NCBI RefSeq assembly: GCF_009834225.1
Contig: NZ_CP047176.1
Span: 2,108,001-2,172,000 of the forward strand
Reading direction: 5' to 3'
DNA: 64,000 nucleotides
DNA from: Rathayibacter sp. VKM Ac-2759
GTDB lineage: Bacteria; Actinomycetota; Actinomycetes; Actinomycetales; Microbacteriaceae
The notes below the pieces were generated by a model. That model saw only the letters and a program-made list of their open reading frames with translations. It was not told the origin of the DNA and searched no databases. Both the position numbers and the translations under genes were made by a program. Of the stretch, positions 50,297-58,632 are shown in pieces; the stretch's first letter is position 1, and each line of letters opens with the position of its first letter.

Positions 50297-51007
50297 CTAC
50301 GCCGGTGCGAGGGGGCCGGACGCCGAGGGCGAGAGCTCGTCGGGCTCCACGGCCGAGCGCGACTTCGACAGCCACGTGACGCGGTGCAGCGGCGACGGCC
50401 CGACGCGGTCGATGCCGGCCCAGTGCGCGGCGCTGCCGTAGCCCTTGTTGCTGTCCCAGGCGTAGTCGGCGAAGTCGTCGTGGTGGCGCACCATCTGGCC
50501 GTCGCGGCCGACCTTCGCGAGCACGGAGGCGGCGGACACCGACGCGCAGTCGCGGTCGGCCTTGATGCGGGTCACGATGGTGAGCTCCGACGCCCACGGC
50601 CCGAGGGCGGGGCTCAGCCAGTCGTGCTTGCCGTCGAGCAGCACCACGGCCTTCGAGAGGTCCACGCCCTGGTCGACCAGGCGCTCGATGCCCCGGGAGG
50701 CGGCGCGCGCGAGTCCGGCGATGATGCCGGTCTCGTCGATCTCGTCGGCGGAGGACTCGCCGATCGCCCAGCCGGACACCCACTTCACGACTCCCGGCAG
50801 CAGTGCCTCGCGCCGCGCGGGGGCGAGGAGCTTGGAGTCGCGCAGCCCCTCCGGGAAGCGGCCGCAACGGGAGCCGATCGAGACGACTCCGACCGAGACG
50901 GGGCCGGCGATCGCGCCGCGGCCGACCTCGTCGCAGCCGATGACGCTCTCGTAGCCCTGGCGGAACAGCCGGCGCTCGAGCGTGAGGGTGGGGTCGGCGA
51001 CGACCAC
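50297..51007 (-). CDS. rnhB: Ribonuclease HII
   Basis: Removes ribonucleotides from DNA. 236 residues from a GTG adjacent to the lepB stop. GCDEVGRGAIAGPVSVG holds the first acidic residues, LRDSKLL, KADRDCASVSAASVLAKV and the GYGSAAH region follow. The C-terminus ends in a Ser/Pro/Ala-rich tail. Confidence 0.95.
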   Translation of the reverse strand: MVVADPTLTLERRLFRQGYESVIGCDEVGRGAIAGPVSVGVVSIGSRCGRFPEGLRDSKLLAPARREALLPGVVKWVSGWAIGESSADEIDETGIIAGLARAASRGIERLVDQGVDLSKAVVLLDGKHDWLSPALGPWASELTIVTRIKADRDCASVSAASVLAKVGRDGQMVRHHDDFADYAWDSNKGYGSAAHWAGIDRVGPSPLHRVTWLSKSRSAVEPDELSPSASGPLAPA

Positions 51008-51823
51008 CTAGCCCTCGCTGCTCTCGGTCTCGTCGGAGCTCTCCTCGGACGCCTCGTTCTCGACGCCCTGGAACACCGAGGGGTAGTCGTCGAGCCAGGC
51101 CCACTGCTCGATCGGCCAGGTCACGAGGATCGCGCGGCCGACGACGTTGTCGATCGGCACGAAGCCGCCTCCGGGCTTGTCGGTGTTGTAGCGGGAGTCG
51201 GCCGAGTTGTAGCGGTTGTCTCCCATCACCCACAGCGAGCCCTCGGGCACGACGACGTCGAAGGGCGTCGCCGAGACGGCCTGGACGCCGTCGGGCAGCT
51301 TCACGTAGGGCTCGTCGATCGGGTTGCCGTTGATCTCGATCTGGCCGAGCGGCGTGCAGCAGGTGACGTGATCGCCGGGCAGCCCGATGACCCGCTTGAT
51401 CAGGTGGTCGTTGCTGTCGGGCGCCGTCAGGCCGACGATCGCGAGAGCGGAGTCGACGGCCGCCTGGAACGCGGGCACCTGTGGCTCGACGGTGGGCGAC
51501 AGCCATCCGCCGGGATCGCGGAAGACGACCACGTCGCCGCGGGAGATCGGGACGACTCCGGGCACGAGCTCGTTGACGAGGATGCGGTCGTTCTCGATCA
51601 GCGTCTGCTCCATCGAGGACGACGGGATGTAGAACGAGCGGATCAGGAACGTCTTGACGAGGAACGACACCAGCACCGCGACGAGGAAGATGATCAGCAC
51701 GTCGCGGAGGAAGAGCAGGAACCCGCGGCGGCGGCGAGGGCGGCGCGACTCCCCCGGCTCGGCGCTGTGACGGGCGTGCTCGCCATCGCCGGGGAGGCGG
51801 ACCGGGGTCGTGCTGTCTGTCAT
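51008..51823 (-). CDS. lepB: Signal peptidase I
   Basis: 271 residues from the ATG at 51823. A basic cytoplasmic N-terminus precedes the anchor (FLRDVLIIFLVAVLVSFLVK). The catalytic serine is Ser70 in IPSSSMEQTL, the lysine is Lys143 in LIKRVIGLPGD, and GDNRYNSADSR is box E. Acidic Ser/Glu tail. Lies between rplS and rnhB as in other actinobacteria. Confidence 0.95.
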   Translation of the reverse strand: MTDSTTPVRLPGDGEHARHSAEPGESRRPRRRRGFLLFLRDVLIIFLVAVLVSFLVKTFLIRSFYIPSSSMEQTLIENDRILVNELVPGVVPISRGDVVVFRDPGGWLSPTVEPQVPAFQAAVDSALAIVGLTAPDSNDHLIKRVIGLPGDHVTCCTPLGQIEINGNPIDEPYVKLPDGVQAVSATPFDVVVPEGSLWVMGDNRYNSADSRYNTDKPGGGFVPIDNVVGRAILVTWPIEQWAWLDDYPSVFQGVENEASEESSDETESSEG

Positions 51824-51867
51824 CGCTGGCGTGGCCCCTACTGCGCTGTCGTGCATCGAGCTCGTGT

Positions 51868-51892
51868 GCGCGGTGCTTGATCGGCACCGCGC
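51868..51892 (-). other. Hairpin in the lepB leader
   Basis: GCGCGGTGC and GCACCGCGC pair (9 bp) around TTGATCG, about 45 bases upstream of the lepB start. Possibly a leader structure; no known class recognised. Confidence 0.4.
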
Positions 51893-51980
51893 GTCGTCGT
51901 CACGGTGCGTCCCGGCGAGCGGCCGGTCGTCGTGCGTCGCGGGGCCGAGATCCCGGACGGGAACGGCCCCTGGACAAGGT

Positions 51981-52015
51981 CGAACCCCGGCCCATTCTAG
52001 ACGGGCCGGGGTTCG
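51981..52015 (-). terminator. rplS terminator
   Basis: CGAACCCCGGCCC pairs with GGGCCGGGGTTCG (13 bp), about 23 bases after the rplS stop. The loop contains TAGAAT on the minus strand (51999-51994), a possible -10 for lepB. Confidence 0.8.
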
Positions 52016-52037
52016 GGAGATCCTGTGCGGAGACCGC

Positions 52038-52382
52038 TTAGGAGCGCTTCTCCTTGATCTTCGCCTTCTTGCCGCGGAGGTTGCGGAGGTAGTACAGCTT
52101 CGCGCGACGCACGTCACCGCGGGTGACGACCTCGATGTGGTCGATCACCGGGGAGTGCACCGGGAAGGTGCGCTCGACGCCGACCTGGAAGCTGACCTTG
52201 CGGACCGTGAAGGTCTCGCGGACGCCCTCGTTGGAGCGGCCGATGACGACGCCCTGGAAGACCTGGATGCGCGAGCGCGAGCCCTCGACGATGTTGACGT
52301 GGACCTTGACGGTGTCGCCGGCGCGGAAGTCGGGGATGTCGGTCCGGAGTGACGCCGCATCGACGGAATCGAGGATGTGCAT
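52038..52382 (-). CDS. rplS: 50S ribosomal protein L19
   Basis: 114 residues from the ATG at 52382. [43 protein letters not shown] and [12 protein letters not shown] are the L19 landmarks. It has its own promoter and terminator, separating it from lepB and from the plus-strand island upstream. Confidence 0.97.
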   Translation of the reverse strand: MHILDSVDAASLRTDIPDFRAGDTVKVHVNIVEGSRSRIQVFQGVVIGRSNEGVRETFTVRKVSFQVGVERTFPVHSPVIDHIEVVTRGDVRRAKLYYLRNLRGKKAKIKEKRS

Positions 52383-52494
52383 GGTGTATCGCTCTCCGTG
52401 CCCGCCACAGGTCGAACACCGTTTCGTTGAATGGGAGTCGGTGCGTGCCTCGCGTCGTCGCGGCTCCCCTGTGGCAGAGCCTGCGCCAGGCACA
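52383..52494 (-). promoter_or_regulatory. Structured rplS leader
   Basis: CTGCCACAGG near the start of the leader can pair with CCTGTGGCGG near its end, enclosing a second GC-rich hairpin. This would present or hide the region just before the rplS start. It may be an L19 autoregulatory leader, but I cannot match it to a known class. Confidence 0.35.
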
Positions 52495-52501
52495 AGCGCT
52501 T

Positions 52502-52531
52502 ATTCTGTCACGCCGCGCGAGCCCGCGTCAA
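52502..52531 (-). promoter_or_regulatory. rplS promoter
   Basis: On the minus strand TTGACG (52531-52526) is followed after 18 bases by CAGAAT (52507-52502), which is preceded by TGA, giving an extended -10. The transcript leader would be about 110 bases. Confidence 0.6.
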
Positions 52532-52547
52532 AGCGGGCCGAGCCTGC

Positions 52548-53030
52548 TCAGAGGACGATCGTCTGCCCGTCCTGCGGACGCTCCGGATCGAAGCCGTCGC
52601 GGGCGATCGGAGCCTGCGCTCCCGTCTGCACCGAGCTCGCCTCCGCGAACGCGAGGAGGGTCGCGCGGGCGTCGGTGGCGAAGCGCCACGTGGAGTGCCA
52701 GAAGGCGACCAGGCCGAGCAGCACCGAGAGCAGGCCGATCGCCCAGGCGCCGGGAGGGAAGAAGCCGAAGGCGAAGAGGGAGGCGTGCCAGGCGCCCAGC
52801 GCGGCGACATCGCCCCACGCGGGGGTCCGCGTCGGCCGCACAGTCACCCGGAATGACACGATCCCGGCCACGACGGCGAGGCAGACCGCCAGAATGGGGA
52901 GGGCGATGACGAGACCGAGGACGGTCCACCCGCTCGATCCCCCGAAGAGTCCGTACCCGAGGAGGATCCACAGGGGCAGGACGATCGCGGCCGGATACTG
53001 CCAGGAACCGAAGGCCCGTCGCGTGCGCAT
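52548..53030 (-). CDS. Small membrane protein, family not recognised
   Basis: 160 residues from the ATG at 53030. Four hydrophobic segments (for example IVLPLWILLGYGLFG, LGLVIALPILAVCLAVVAG and AWAIGLLSVLLGLVAFW) and a soluble C-terminus (DGFDPERPQDGQ). Probably an actinobacteria-specific protein of unknown role. Divergent from map across 58 bases. Confidence 0.65.
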   Translation of the reverse strand: MRTRRAFGSWQYPAAIVLPLWILLGYGLFGGSSGWTVLGLVIALPILAVCLAVVAGIVSFRVTVRPTRTPAWGDVAALGAWHASLFAFGFFPPGAWAIGLLSVLLGLVAFWHSTWRFATDARATLLAFAEASSVQTGAQAPIARDGFDPERPQDGQTIVL

Positions 53031-53088
53031 GCACCGACCGTATACACCAGCGCTGAACAACGCCTCAGCGACTCCCGAGAGGATCAGG

Positions 53089-53856
53089 ATGATCGAGCTA
53101 CGCACCCCCGCCGAGATCGAGGAGATGCGCCCCGCCGGCCGTTTCGTCGCCGAGGTCCTCCAGGCGACGGCCGCCGCCGCCGGAGTGGGTGTGAACCTCC
53201 TCGAGCTCGACCGCCTCGCGCACGACATGATCCGCTCGGCCGGCGCCGAGTCGTGCTACATCGACTACCACCCGTCGTTCGGCGCGAGCCCGTTCGGCAA
53301 GGTGATCTGCACCTCGGTGAACGACGCCGTGCTGCACGGCCTGCCGTTCGACTACCGGCTGCGCGACGGCGACCTGCTCACCCTCGACTTCGCGGCGTCC
53401 GTGGACGGCTGGGTCGCCGACTCCGCCATCAGCGTCGTCGTCGGGACCCCGCGCGCGGAGGACCTCGCCCTCATCGACACGACGACCCGCGCGCTCGACG
53501 CGGGGATCGCCGCGGCCCGTCCCGGCGGGAAGATCGGCGACATCTCGGCCGCGATCGCGGCGGTCGCGCGGGCCGAGGGCCTCTCGATCAACACCGACTT
53601 CGGCGGCCACGGCGTCGGACGCACCATGCACGGCGACCCGCACATCGCGAACGACGGCCGCGCCGGCCGCGGCTACCCGCTCCGCCCCGGACTCGTCGTC
53701 GCGATCGAGCCGTGGTTCCTGCAGACGACCGACAAGATCTTCACGGACAAGGACGGCTGGACGCTGCGCAGCCGCGACGGGTCGCGCGGGGCGCACATGG
53801 AGCACACGATCGCGATCACCGAGACGGGCGTCGAGGTGCTGACGGCGCGCAGCTGA
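53089..53856 (+). CDS. map: Methionine aminopeptidase, type I
   Basis: Removes the initiator Met. 255 residues from the ATG at 53089. Metal ligands are visible in LLTLDFAASVDGWVADSA (two Asp), FGGHGVGRTMH (His), VVAIEPWF (Glu) and MEHTIAITE (Glu). The second Asp motif and length fit MetAP-1a without the N-terminal SH3-like extension. It is not in the usual adk-map-infA setting, so it is probably a second copy. Confidence 0.92.
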   Translation: MIELRTPAEIEEMRPAGRFVAEVLQATAAAAGVGVNLLELDRLAHDMIRSAGAESCYIDYHPSFGASPFGKVICTSVNDAVLHGLPFDYRLRDGDLLTLDFAASVDGWVADSAISVVVGTPRAEDLALIDTTTRALDAGIAAARPGGKIGDISAAIAAVARAEGLSINTDFGGHGVGRTMHGDPHIANDGRAGRGYPLRPGLVVAIEPWFLQTTDKIFTDKDGWTLRSRDGSRGAHMEHTIAITETGVEVLTARS

Positions 53857-53860
53857 GTCT

Positions 53861-54257
53861 CCTCGGCTCGGAGAACACGGTTCGGCTCGCAGAACGCGGT
53901 TCGGCTCGCAGAACACGGTTCGGCTCTAAGGAATCCGCGGATCCTGCGAGCCGAACGTGTTTCTGCGAGCCCGAGGTGAAGGGTCTCGGACCTTCGGCTC
54001 GCGGAATGTCGTTCGGCTCGCCAGAAACGTCTGATTCCGCGAGCCGAACCGGTTCTGACGAGCCGGACGTCGAGGGCGTCCCGGTTCGGCTCGCAGGATG
54101 CGGTCCGGCTCGCTGGATCGCGTTCGGCTCGCAGGATGCGGTTCGGCTCGCTGGATCGCGTTCGGCTCGCAGGATGCGGTTCGGCTCGCTGGATCGGGTT
54201 CGGCTCGCTGGAATCGCCGGATTCTGCGAGCCGGAGGCGTTTCTGCGAGCCGAACGT
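53861..54257. repeat. TTCGGCTCGC repeat cluster 2
   Basis: About 20 units of 18-19 bp share the core TTCGGCTCGC(A/T)GGA or its inverse TCCTGCGAGCCGAA. Three blocks can be seen: four forward then two inverted (53861-53974), two forward and two inverted (53993-54068), and seven forward then two inverted (54082-54257). In the last block the units alternate AGGATGCG and TGGATCGC, giving a 36-bp period. Each block centres on a hairpin with an imperfect GGAATC-type inner stem. It separates map from the merR gene. No convincing reading frame. Confidence 0.88.
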
Positions 54258-54267
54258 CTCGGAGTAC

Positions 54268-54297
54268 TGGACAGCAGCACTATCGGATAGTCATACT
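54268..54297 (+). promoter_or_regulatory. merR promoter with dyad
   Basis: TGGACA (54268-54273) and CATACT (54292-54297) are 18 bases apart. The 13-base palindrome ACTATCGGATAGT (54279-54291) fills the end of the spacer. The start would fall at or beside the ATG at 54304, so the mRNA is probably leaderless. The dyad is placed where MerR proteins bind. Confidence 0.55.
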
Positions 54298-54303
54298 CTC
54301 CAC

Positions 54304-54924
54304 ATGCGCATCTCCGAGCTCAGCGACGTCAGCGGCATCAGCGTGGCGACGATCAAGTACTACATCCGGGAGGGGATCCTCGCGCCGGGGGTCTCCTCCG
54401 GCCCCCAACGGGCCGACTACGGCGACGAGCACCTGGCTCGGCTGCGACTGCTCCGTGCGCTGATCGAGAGCGGCGGAGTCGGCATCGCCGGAGCCAAGCG
54501 CATCACCACCGTCCTCGACCGCGGGGATCCGCCCTCGGTCGCGTTCGAGGTCGCGCAGGACGTCGTCTCGGCCGGCGCCGACTCCGCGACGCCCGCATCG
54601 CCGGCCTCGGTCGAGCGGATCCGGTCCCTCGTCGGCGATTCCGTCTGCGAGCACCCCGCGGTCGTCACGGCGGCCCGCGCGCTCGACGCCCTCGAGCTCA
54701 CCAGCGGCGCCATGACCCCGGCGTGGCTCGAGAGCTACGCGGAGGCGGCTCGGATCGTCGCGCGCGCCGATCTGGACGAGCTGGAGGCGCGCACGAGCGT
54801 CAGCGAGCAGGCGTCGATCGCCGCGGTCGGGACGGCGATGGGCGATGTCGTGCTGCAGTCGCTGCGGCGGATCGCCCAGGCGCACGAGACGCAGACCCGC
54901 TTCGGCGCGGGAGCGGCCCGATGA
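54304..54924 (+). CDS. MerR-family transcriptional regulator
   Basis: 206 residues from the ATG at 54304. N-terminal winged helix MRISELSDVSGISVATIKYY then IREGILAPG, typical MerR. A long C-terminal helical region has no cysteine cluster, so it is probably not a metal sensor; a small-molecule or no-ligand role is likelier. It overlaps the membrane protein gene downstream (ATGA), which it may regulate together with itself. Confidence 0.88.
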   Translation: MRISELSDVSGISVATIKYYIREGILAPGVSSGPQRADYGDEHLARLRLLRALIESGGVGIAGAKRITTVLDRGDPPSVAFEVAQDVVSAGADSATPASPASVERIRSLVGDSVCEHPAVVTAARALDALELTSGAMTPAWLESYAEAARIVARADLDELEARTSVSEQASIAAVGTAMGDVVLQSLRRIAQAHETQTRFGAGAAR

Positions 54925-55877
54925 GCGCGACGATCACGGGAACCGCGACGACGCGCGACTCCGCCCGCCCCGCTCCGCACCGGCCGCTCCTCGTCCTGGC
55001 GGTCGCCATGGCGGTCGGCGCCGCCCTCTGCGTCGTGGCCCTGATCCTCGATCCGCGCGAGCTCGGCGGTCAGCCGCTCTGGGCGAAGCCGCTCAAGTTC
55101 TGCCTGTCGATCGCGGTGTACTCGGTGACCCTCGCGTGGCTGATCGGGCTCCTCCCCCGCCGCCGGCGCCTCGCCTCGGCGCTCGGGAGCATCGCGGTGG
55201 CCGGTCTCGCGATCGAGATGGTGATCATCGCCGGTGCCGCGGCCGTCGGCGTCACCAGCCACTTCAACGTCTCCACACCGCTGCACTCGGTGCTGTGGGG
55301 AGCGATGGCCGTCTCGATCGTGGTCGTCTGGCTCGTGACGCTGGTGCTGGCCGCTCTGCTCGCGCGGGTGCGGCTCGCCGATCCGGCCCTCACCCTGGCC
55401 GTGCGCGGAGGGCTCGTCATCGGCCTCATCGGGATGGCGCTCGCCTTCCTGATGACCGGGCCCACGGCGTCCCAGCTCTCGGACTACCAGGGCATCGTCG
55501 GAGCGCACGCGGTCGGCGTCGACGACGGCGGGGCGGGGCTGCCCCTCCTCGGCTGGAGCACGACCGGCGGCGATCTGCGGATCCCGCACTTCGTCGGCAT
55601 GCACGCGCTGCAGGGTCTGCCGCTGCTGGCGATCGCGCTGGAGAGCCTCGCGCCCCGGGTGCGGGTGCTGCGGGACGCGGCGAAGCGCCTCCGCCTGGTC
55701 GCGCTGGCGTCGATCGCCTGGGCGGCCGTTGTCGCCCTGACCTGCTGGCAGGCGCTGCGCGGTCAGTCGATCGTCGCTCCGGATGCGCTCACGCTCGTCG
55801 TGGGCGGGGTCGTCGCGACGCTGCTCGTCGCGAGCACGGTCGTGGTCCTGGCGCGCCGACAGGAGGCGTCGCGATGA
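54921..55877 (+). CDS. Multi-spanning membrane protein
   Basis: 318 residues, about eight membrane segments. Recognisable bits are GQPLWAKPLKFCLSIAVY and IPHFVGMHALQGLPLLAI. The family is not known to me; it is found beside MerR/TetR regulators in actinobacteria as far as I recall. Overlaps both neighbours by 4 bases. Confidence 0.75.
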   Translation: MSATITGTATTRDSARPAPHRPLLVLAVAMAVGAALCVVALILDPRELGGQPLWAKPLKFCLSIAVYSVTLAWLIGLLPRRRRLASALGSIAVAGLAIEMVIIAGAAAVGVTSHFNVSTPLHSVLWGAMAVSIVVVWLVTLVLAALLARVRLADPALTLAVRGGLVIGLIGMALAFLMTGPTASQLSDYQGIVGAHAVGVDDGGAGLPLLGWSTTGGDLRIPHFVGMHALQGLPLLAIALESLAPRVRVLRDAAKRLRLVALASIAWAAVVALTCWQALRGQSIVAPDALTLVVGGVVATLLVASTVVVLARRQEASR

Positions 55878-56236
55878 GCGCGCTGGGCCGCGGCTGGACA
55901 CCGCTCGCCCTCGTCTACCTCGCGCTCGCGATCGCGGGCCTCGTCGGGACCTGGACGTGGAACCTCCGCGCCGTGCTCGAGAGCGCCGACTTCCTCGGCG
56001 ATCTCTCCGGAGGAGGCCCCGCGGTGTCCTCGATCACCACCGACCTGCTCGTCGTCGCCATCGCGGCCGTGGCGTTCATGGTCGTCGAGGGCCGCCGGGT
56101 CGGGATGCGGCGGGTCTGGATCCTGGTGCTGCTCGCACCGCTGGTCGCCCTCGCGTTCGCGTTCCCGCTGTTCCTCGCACTGAGGGAGCGGCACCTCGCG
56201 CTGCGGAGTGACCGGGACGGCCGGCCGGACGCCTAG
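55874..56236 (+). CDS. DUF2834-type membrane protein
   Basis: 120 residues, three membrane segments. [20 protein letters not shown] and the start of the third segment [20 protein letters not shown] match the DUF2834 pattern. Start overlaps the previous stop; the stop TAG overlaps the trmD stop tail to tail (CTAG). Confidence 0.78.
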   Translation: MSALGRGWTPLALVYLALAIAGLVGTWTWNLRAVLESADFLGDLSGGGPAVSSITTDLLVVAIAAVAFMVVEGRRVGMRRVWILVLLAPLVALAFAFPLFLALRERHLALRSDRDGRPDA

Positions 56237-56916
56237 GGCAGCAGCTCGGGCCGCACGCGGCGCGTGCGCTCGACGCTCTGCTCGTGGCGCCAGGCGGCGA
56301 TCGCTCCGTGATTGCCGCTGAGCAGCACCGGAGGGACGTCGAGGCCGCGCCACGAGGCGGGCTTGGTGTAGCTGGGGTACTCGAGCAGGCCGTCGGAGTG
56401 GCTCTCCTCGACCAGGCTCGCCGGATTGCCGACGACGCCGGGCACGAGTCGCCCGATCGCCTCGATCATCGCCATCACGGCGACCTCGCCGCCGTTGAGC
56501 ACGTAGTCGCCGAGGCTGATCAGGCGCACGCGCGCGCGGGACGCGGTGTGGTCGACGACCCGCTGGTCGATGCCCTCGTAGCGACCGCAGCCGAAGACGA
56601 GCGACGACTCCTCGGCGAGCTCCCGGGCGGTGGCCTGGGTGAACAGCTCGCCGGCGGGCGACGGGAAGACGACGACGGGATCCGCCTCGGGATCGACGAG
56701 GGAGTCGAGCGCCTCGCCCCACGGCTCCGGCCGCATCACCATCCCGGCGCCGCCGCCGTAGGGCGTGTCGTCGACGGTGCGGTGCCGATCGTGGGTGAAG
56801 GAGCGCAGATCGTGCACGCCGAGCTCGATCAGCCCGCTCTGGCGCGCACGCCCGAGCAGGCTGATGTCGAGCACTCCGAAGAACTCGGGGAAGATCGTGA
56901 CGATGTCGATCTTCAC
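56233..56916 (-). CDS. trmD: tRNA (guanine-N1-)-methyltransferase TrmD
   Basis: Methylates G37 of tRNAs with CCG-type anticodon contexts. 227 residues from a GTG overlapping the rimM stop. [43 protein letters not shown] and [11 protein letters not shown] form the trefoil-knot SAM site. Confidence 0.97.
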   Translation of the reverse strand: MKIDIVTIFPEFFGVLDISLLGRARQSGLIELGVHDLRSFTHDRHRTVDDTPYGGGAGMVMRPEPWGEALDSLVDPEADPVVVFPSPAGELFTQATARELAEESSLVFGCGRYEGIDQRVVDHTASRARVRLISLGDYVLNGGEVAVMAMIEAIGRLVPGVVGNPASLVEESHSDGLLEYPSYTKPASWRGLDVPPVLLSGNHGAIAAWRHEQSVERTRRVRPELLP

Positions 56917-57662
56917 GACCGGGGCTCCTCCTGGGCGGAGGCGTCCGGCGCGGACTCGGCGGGAGCGTCGGTCGCGGGAGCGTCGGTCGCGGCCTCTGCG
57001 GGAGCGTCGGTCGCAGGCGCGTCCTCGGCGGGCTCGTCCTCGACCGGCTCCTGCGCGGTGAGCGCCGGATCGGTGAGATCGACGCCCGAGAGGTCGACCT
57101 CGGCGGGCTCCTCCTCCGGCGCCTCCTCGAAGAGGCCGATCGGAGGGGTCACCGTGACGACACCCGCGACGGGGTCGATCGACGGGACGATCGCGTTGAC
57201 GAACGGCACCATCACCTCGCCCGCGGGCGTGCCGACGATCAGCAGGTCCTGCGCCGGGAAGTGGTCGACACGGCGGACCGTGCCCACCTCGACTCCGTCG
57301 CGCACGACCTTGAGGCCGACGAGCTGGTAGTCGTACCAGCTGTCGTCGTCGCCCGGCTCGGTCTGCAGGTCCTCGTCGATCCAGAGGATCGCCTTGAGGA
57401 GCGTCTCGGCCGCGCTGCGGTCCTCGATGCCCTTGAAGAAGGCGACGGCGTGGCTGTTGTACCAGCGCAGCTCGACGAGCTCGAGCTTCTTGCCGTGCCA
57501 CTCGGAGGTGCGGGGCACCTGCAACGTGAAGGAGGCACCGGGCGTGAAGCGCTTGTCGGGCTCATCGGTGTAGAGCTCGAGCTTGATCGCGCCCTTGAGT
57601 CCGTGGGCCTTGGTCAATCGGGCGACGCGGAGCTGCGTCGTGCCCGTCTCGGGGATCGACAC
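56913..57662 (-). CDS. rimM: 16S rRNA processing protein RimM with acidic tail
   Basis: 249 residues. The core ([55 protein letters not shown]) ends near residue 180. A tail of about 70 residues repeats APATDAPAE with many Glu and Asp. Binds S19 during 30S maturation. Between khpA and trmD. Confidence 0.95.
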   Translation of the reverse strand: MSIPETGTTQLRVARLTKAHGLKGAIKLELYTDEPDKRFTPGASFTLQVPRTSEWHGKKLELVELRWYNSHAVAFFKGIEDRSAAETLLKAILWIDEDLQTEPGDDDSWYDYQLVGLKVVRDGVEVGTVRRVDHFPAQDLLIVGTPAGEVMVPFVNAIVPSIDPVAGVVTVTPPIGLFEEAPEEEPAEVDLSGVDLTDPALTAQEPVEDEPAEDAPATDAPAEAATDAPATDAPAESAPDASAQEEPRS

Positions 57663-57664
57663 CT

Positions 57665-57901
57665 CTACTTGTCGGTGTCGACGACGTCGACGCGCACACG
57701 GCGACCGTCGGCGAGGGCGGCGACCAGGGTGCGGACGGCCTTGGCGGTGCGGCCGGAACGTCCGATCACGCGGCCGAGGTCCTCGGGGTGCACACGCACC
57801 TCGAGGACCTCGCCGCGCGGGGAGCTCGCAGCCACGACACGGACCTCATCGGGGTTCTCGACGATCCCCTTGACGAGGTGTTCGACGGCGGGAGCGAGCA
57901 T
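57665..57901 (-). CDS. khpA: KH-domain RNA-binding protein KhpA
   Basis: 78 residues. LGRVIGRSGRTAKAVRTLV holds the GxxG loop of a KH domain. Conserved between rpsP and rimM in Gram-positive bacteria. Probably works with a KhpB partner elsewhere. Confidence 0.93.
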   Translation of the reverse strand: MLAPAVEHLVKGIVENPDEVRVVAASSPRGEVLEVRVHPEDLGRVIGRSGRTAKAVRTLVAALADGRRVRVDVVDTDK

Positions 57902-57904
57902 CGA

Positions 57905-58315
57905 CTACGCCTCGGTGGAGGTCTCGTCGGCAGCGGCCTCGGGCGCAGCAGCCTTGGCCGGAGCCTCGGACTTCGGCTTGAGGACGGGCTTCTTCTTGGC
58001 GTCGACGACGTAGGGAGCCTTGGGCTCCTTGACCTTGACGGTGCTGACGGCGTCGGCGTCGCCCTTGAAGCGGCCCCAGTCGCCGGTCAGCTTGAGGATG
58101 GCGGCGACCTGCTCGGTCGGCTGCGCGCCGACTCCGAGCCAGTACTGCGCACGCTCCGAGTCGACCTGGATGAACGAGGGCTCCTCGGTCGGGTGGTACT
58201 TGCCGATCTCCTCGATCACGCGGCCGTCGCGCTTGGTGCGCGAGTCGGCGACGACGATGCGGTAGTAGGGCGCCCGGATCTTGCCGAGGCGCTTCAGACG
58301 AATCTTGACAGCCAC
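57905..58315 (-). CDS. rpsP: 30S ribosomal protein S16 with acidic tail
   Basis: 136 residues from the GTG at 58315 (AGGAG upstream). [20 protein letters not shown] and [20 protein letters not shown] are S16. The protein is about 50 residues longer than usual because of a Lys- then Ala/Glu-rich tail. First gene of the rpsP-khpA-rimM-trmD operon. Confidence 0.96.
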   Translation of the reverse strand: MAVKIRLKRLGKIRAPYYRIVVADSRTKRDGRVIEEIGKYHPTEEPSFIQVDSERAQYWLGVGAQPTEQVAAILKLTGDWGRFKGDADAVSTVKVKEPKAPYVVDAKKKPVLKPKSEAPAKAAAPEAAADETSTEA

Positions 58316-58632
58316 AATTCTCCTGTGTGGTCGTTGACCATGAGTGGTCGAGATGGATGAACTGAGCCGTGAGCGTGGGGGCACACCCGGCCGGAAGCTC
58401 GAGGGGGTTTCGTCGGCGGTGAGTAGAGGGTCGACCGCCTCGGACCCGACGGATCATTCTGCCAGAAAAACGCCCGGCGCGCGGGCCCGACACCCGCGCG
58501 ACTCCCGGGGAGTCCCGCCGCGAGCCCCTGAGCGCACCCGGATGCGCGTCGGAGGCGGCGGTCGGCCACCGGATGCGAGGATGTGCAGGCGCGTCCCGAC
58601 CCTGGGGACGCCGGATCGACGAGGACGCCGTC
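58316..58632. other. Divergent region between rpsP and the YbdK-type ligase
   Basis: 317 bp. It contains the rpsP leader and promoter and, on the other strand, the upstream sequence of the ligase gene, where I see no clear promoter. Confidence 0.4.
58456..58464 (-). promoter_or_regulatory. Extended -10 promoter of rpsP
   Basis: TGG-CAGAAT on the minus strand at 58464-58456, the same extended -10 type as rpsB and rplS. The leader to 58315 would be about 135 bases. Confidence 0.5.

Noticed and set aside
52383..52494. Known L19 ribosomal leader
   Set aside because: A leader with a long-range pairing is visible, but I could not match it to the described class, so it is listed only as a structured leader.
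54082..54257. Repeat array as a CRISPR
   Set aside because: Repeat and intervening bases together are only 18 bp, there are no unique spacers, units occur in both orientations, and no cas genes are near.
53253..54290. Open frame running from map into the repeat array, with RLAG/FGS repeats
   Set aside because: It is out of frame with map and its repeated peptide simply translates the TTCGGCTCGC units; no start site or ribosome site.
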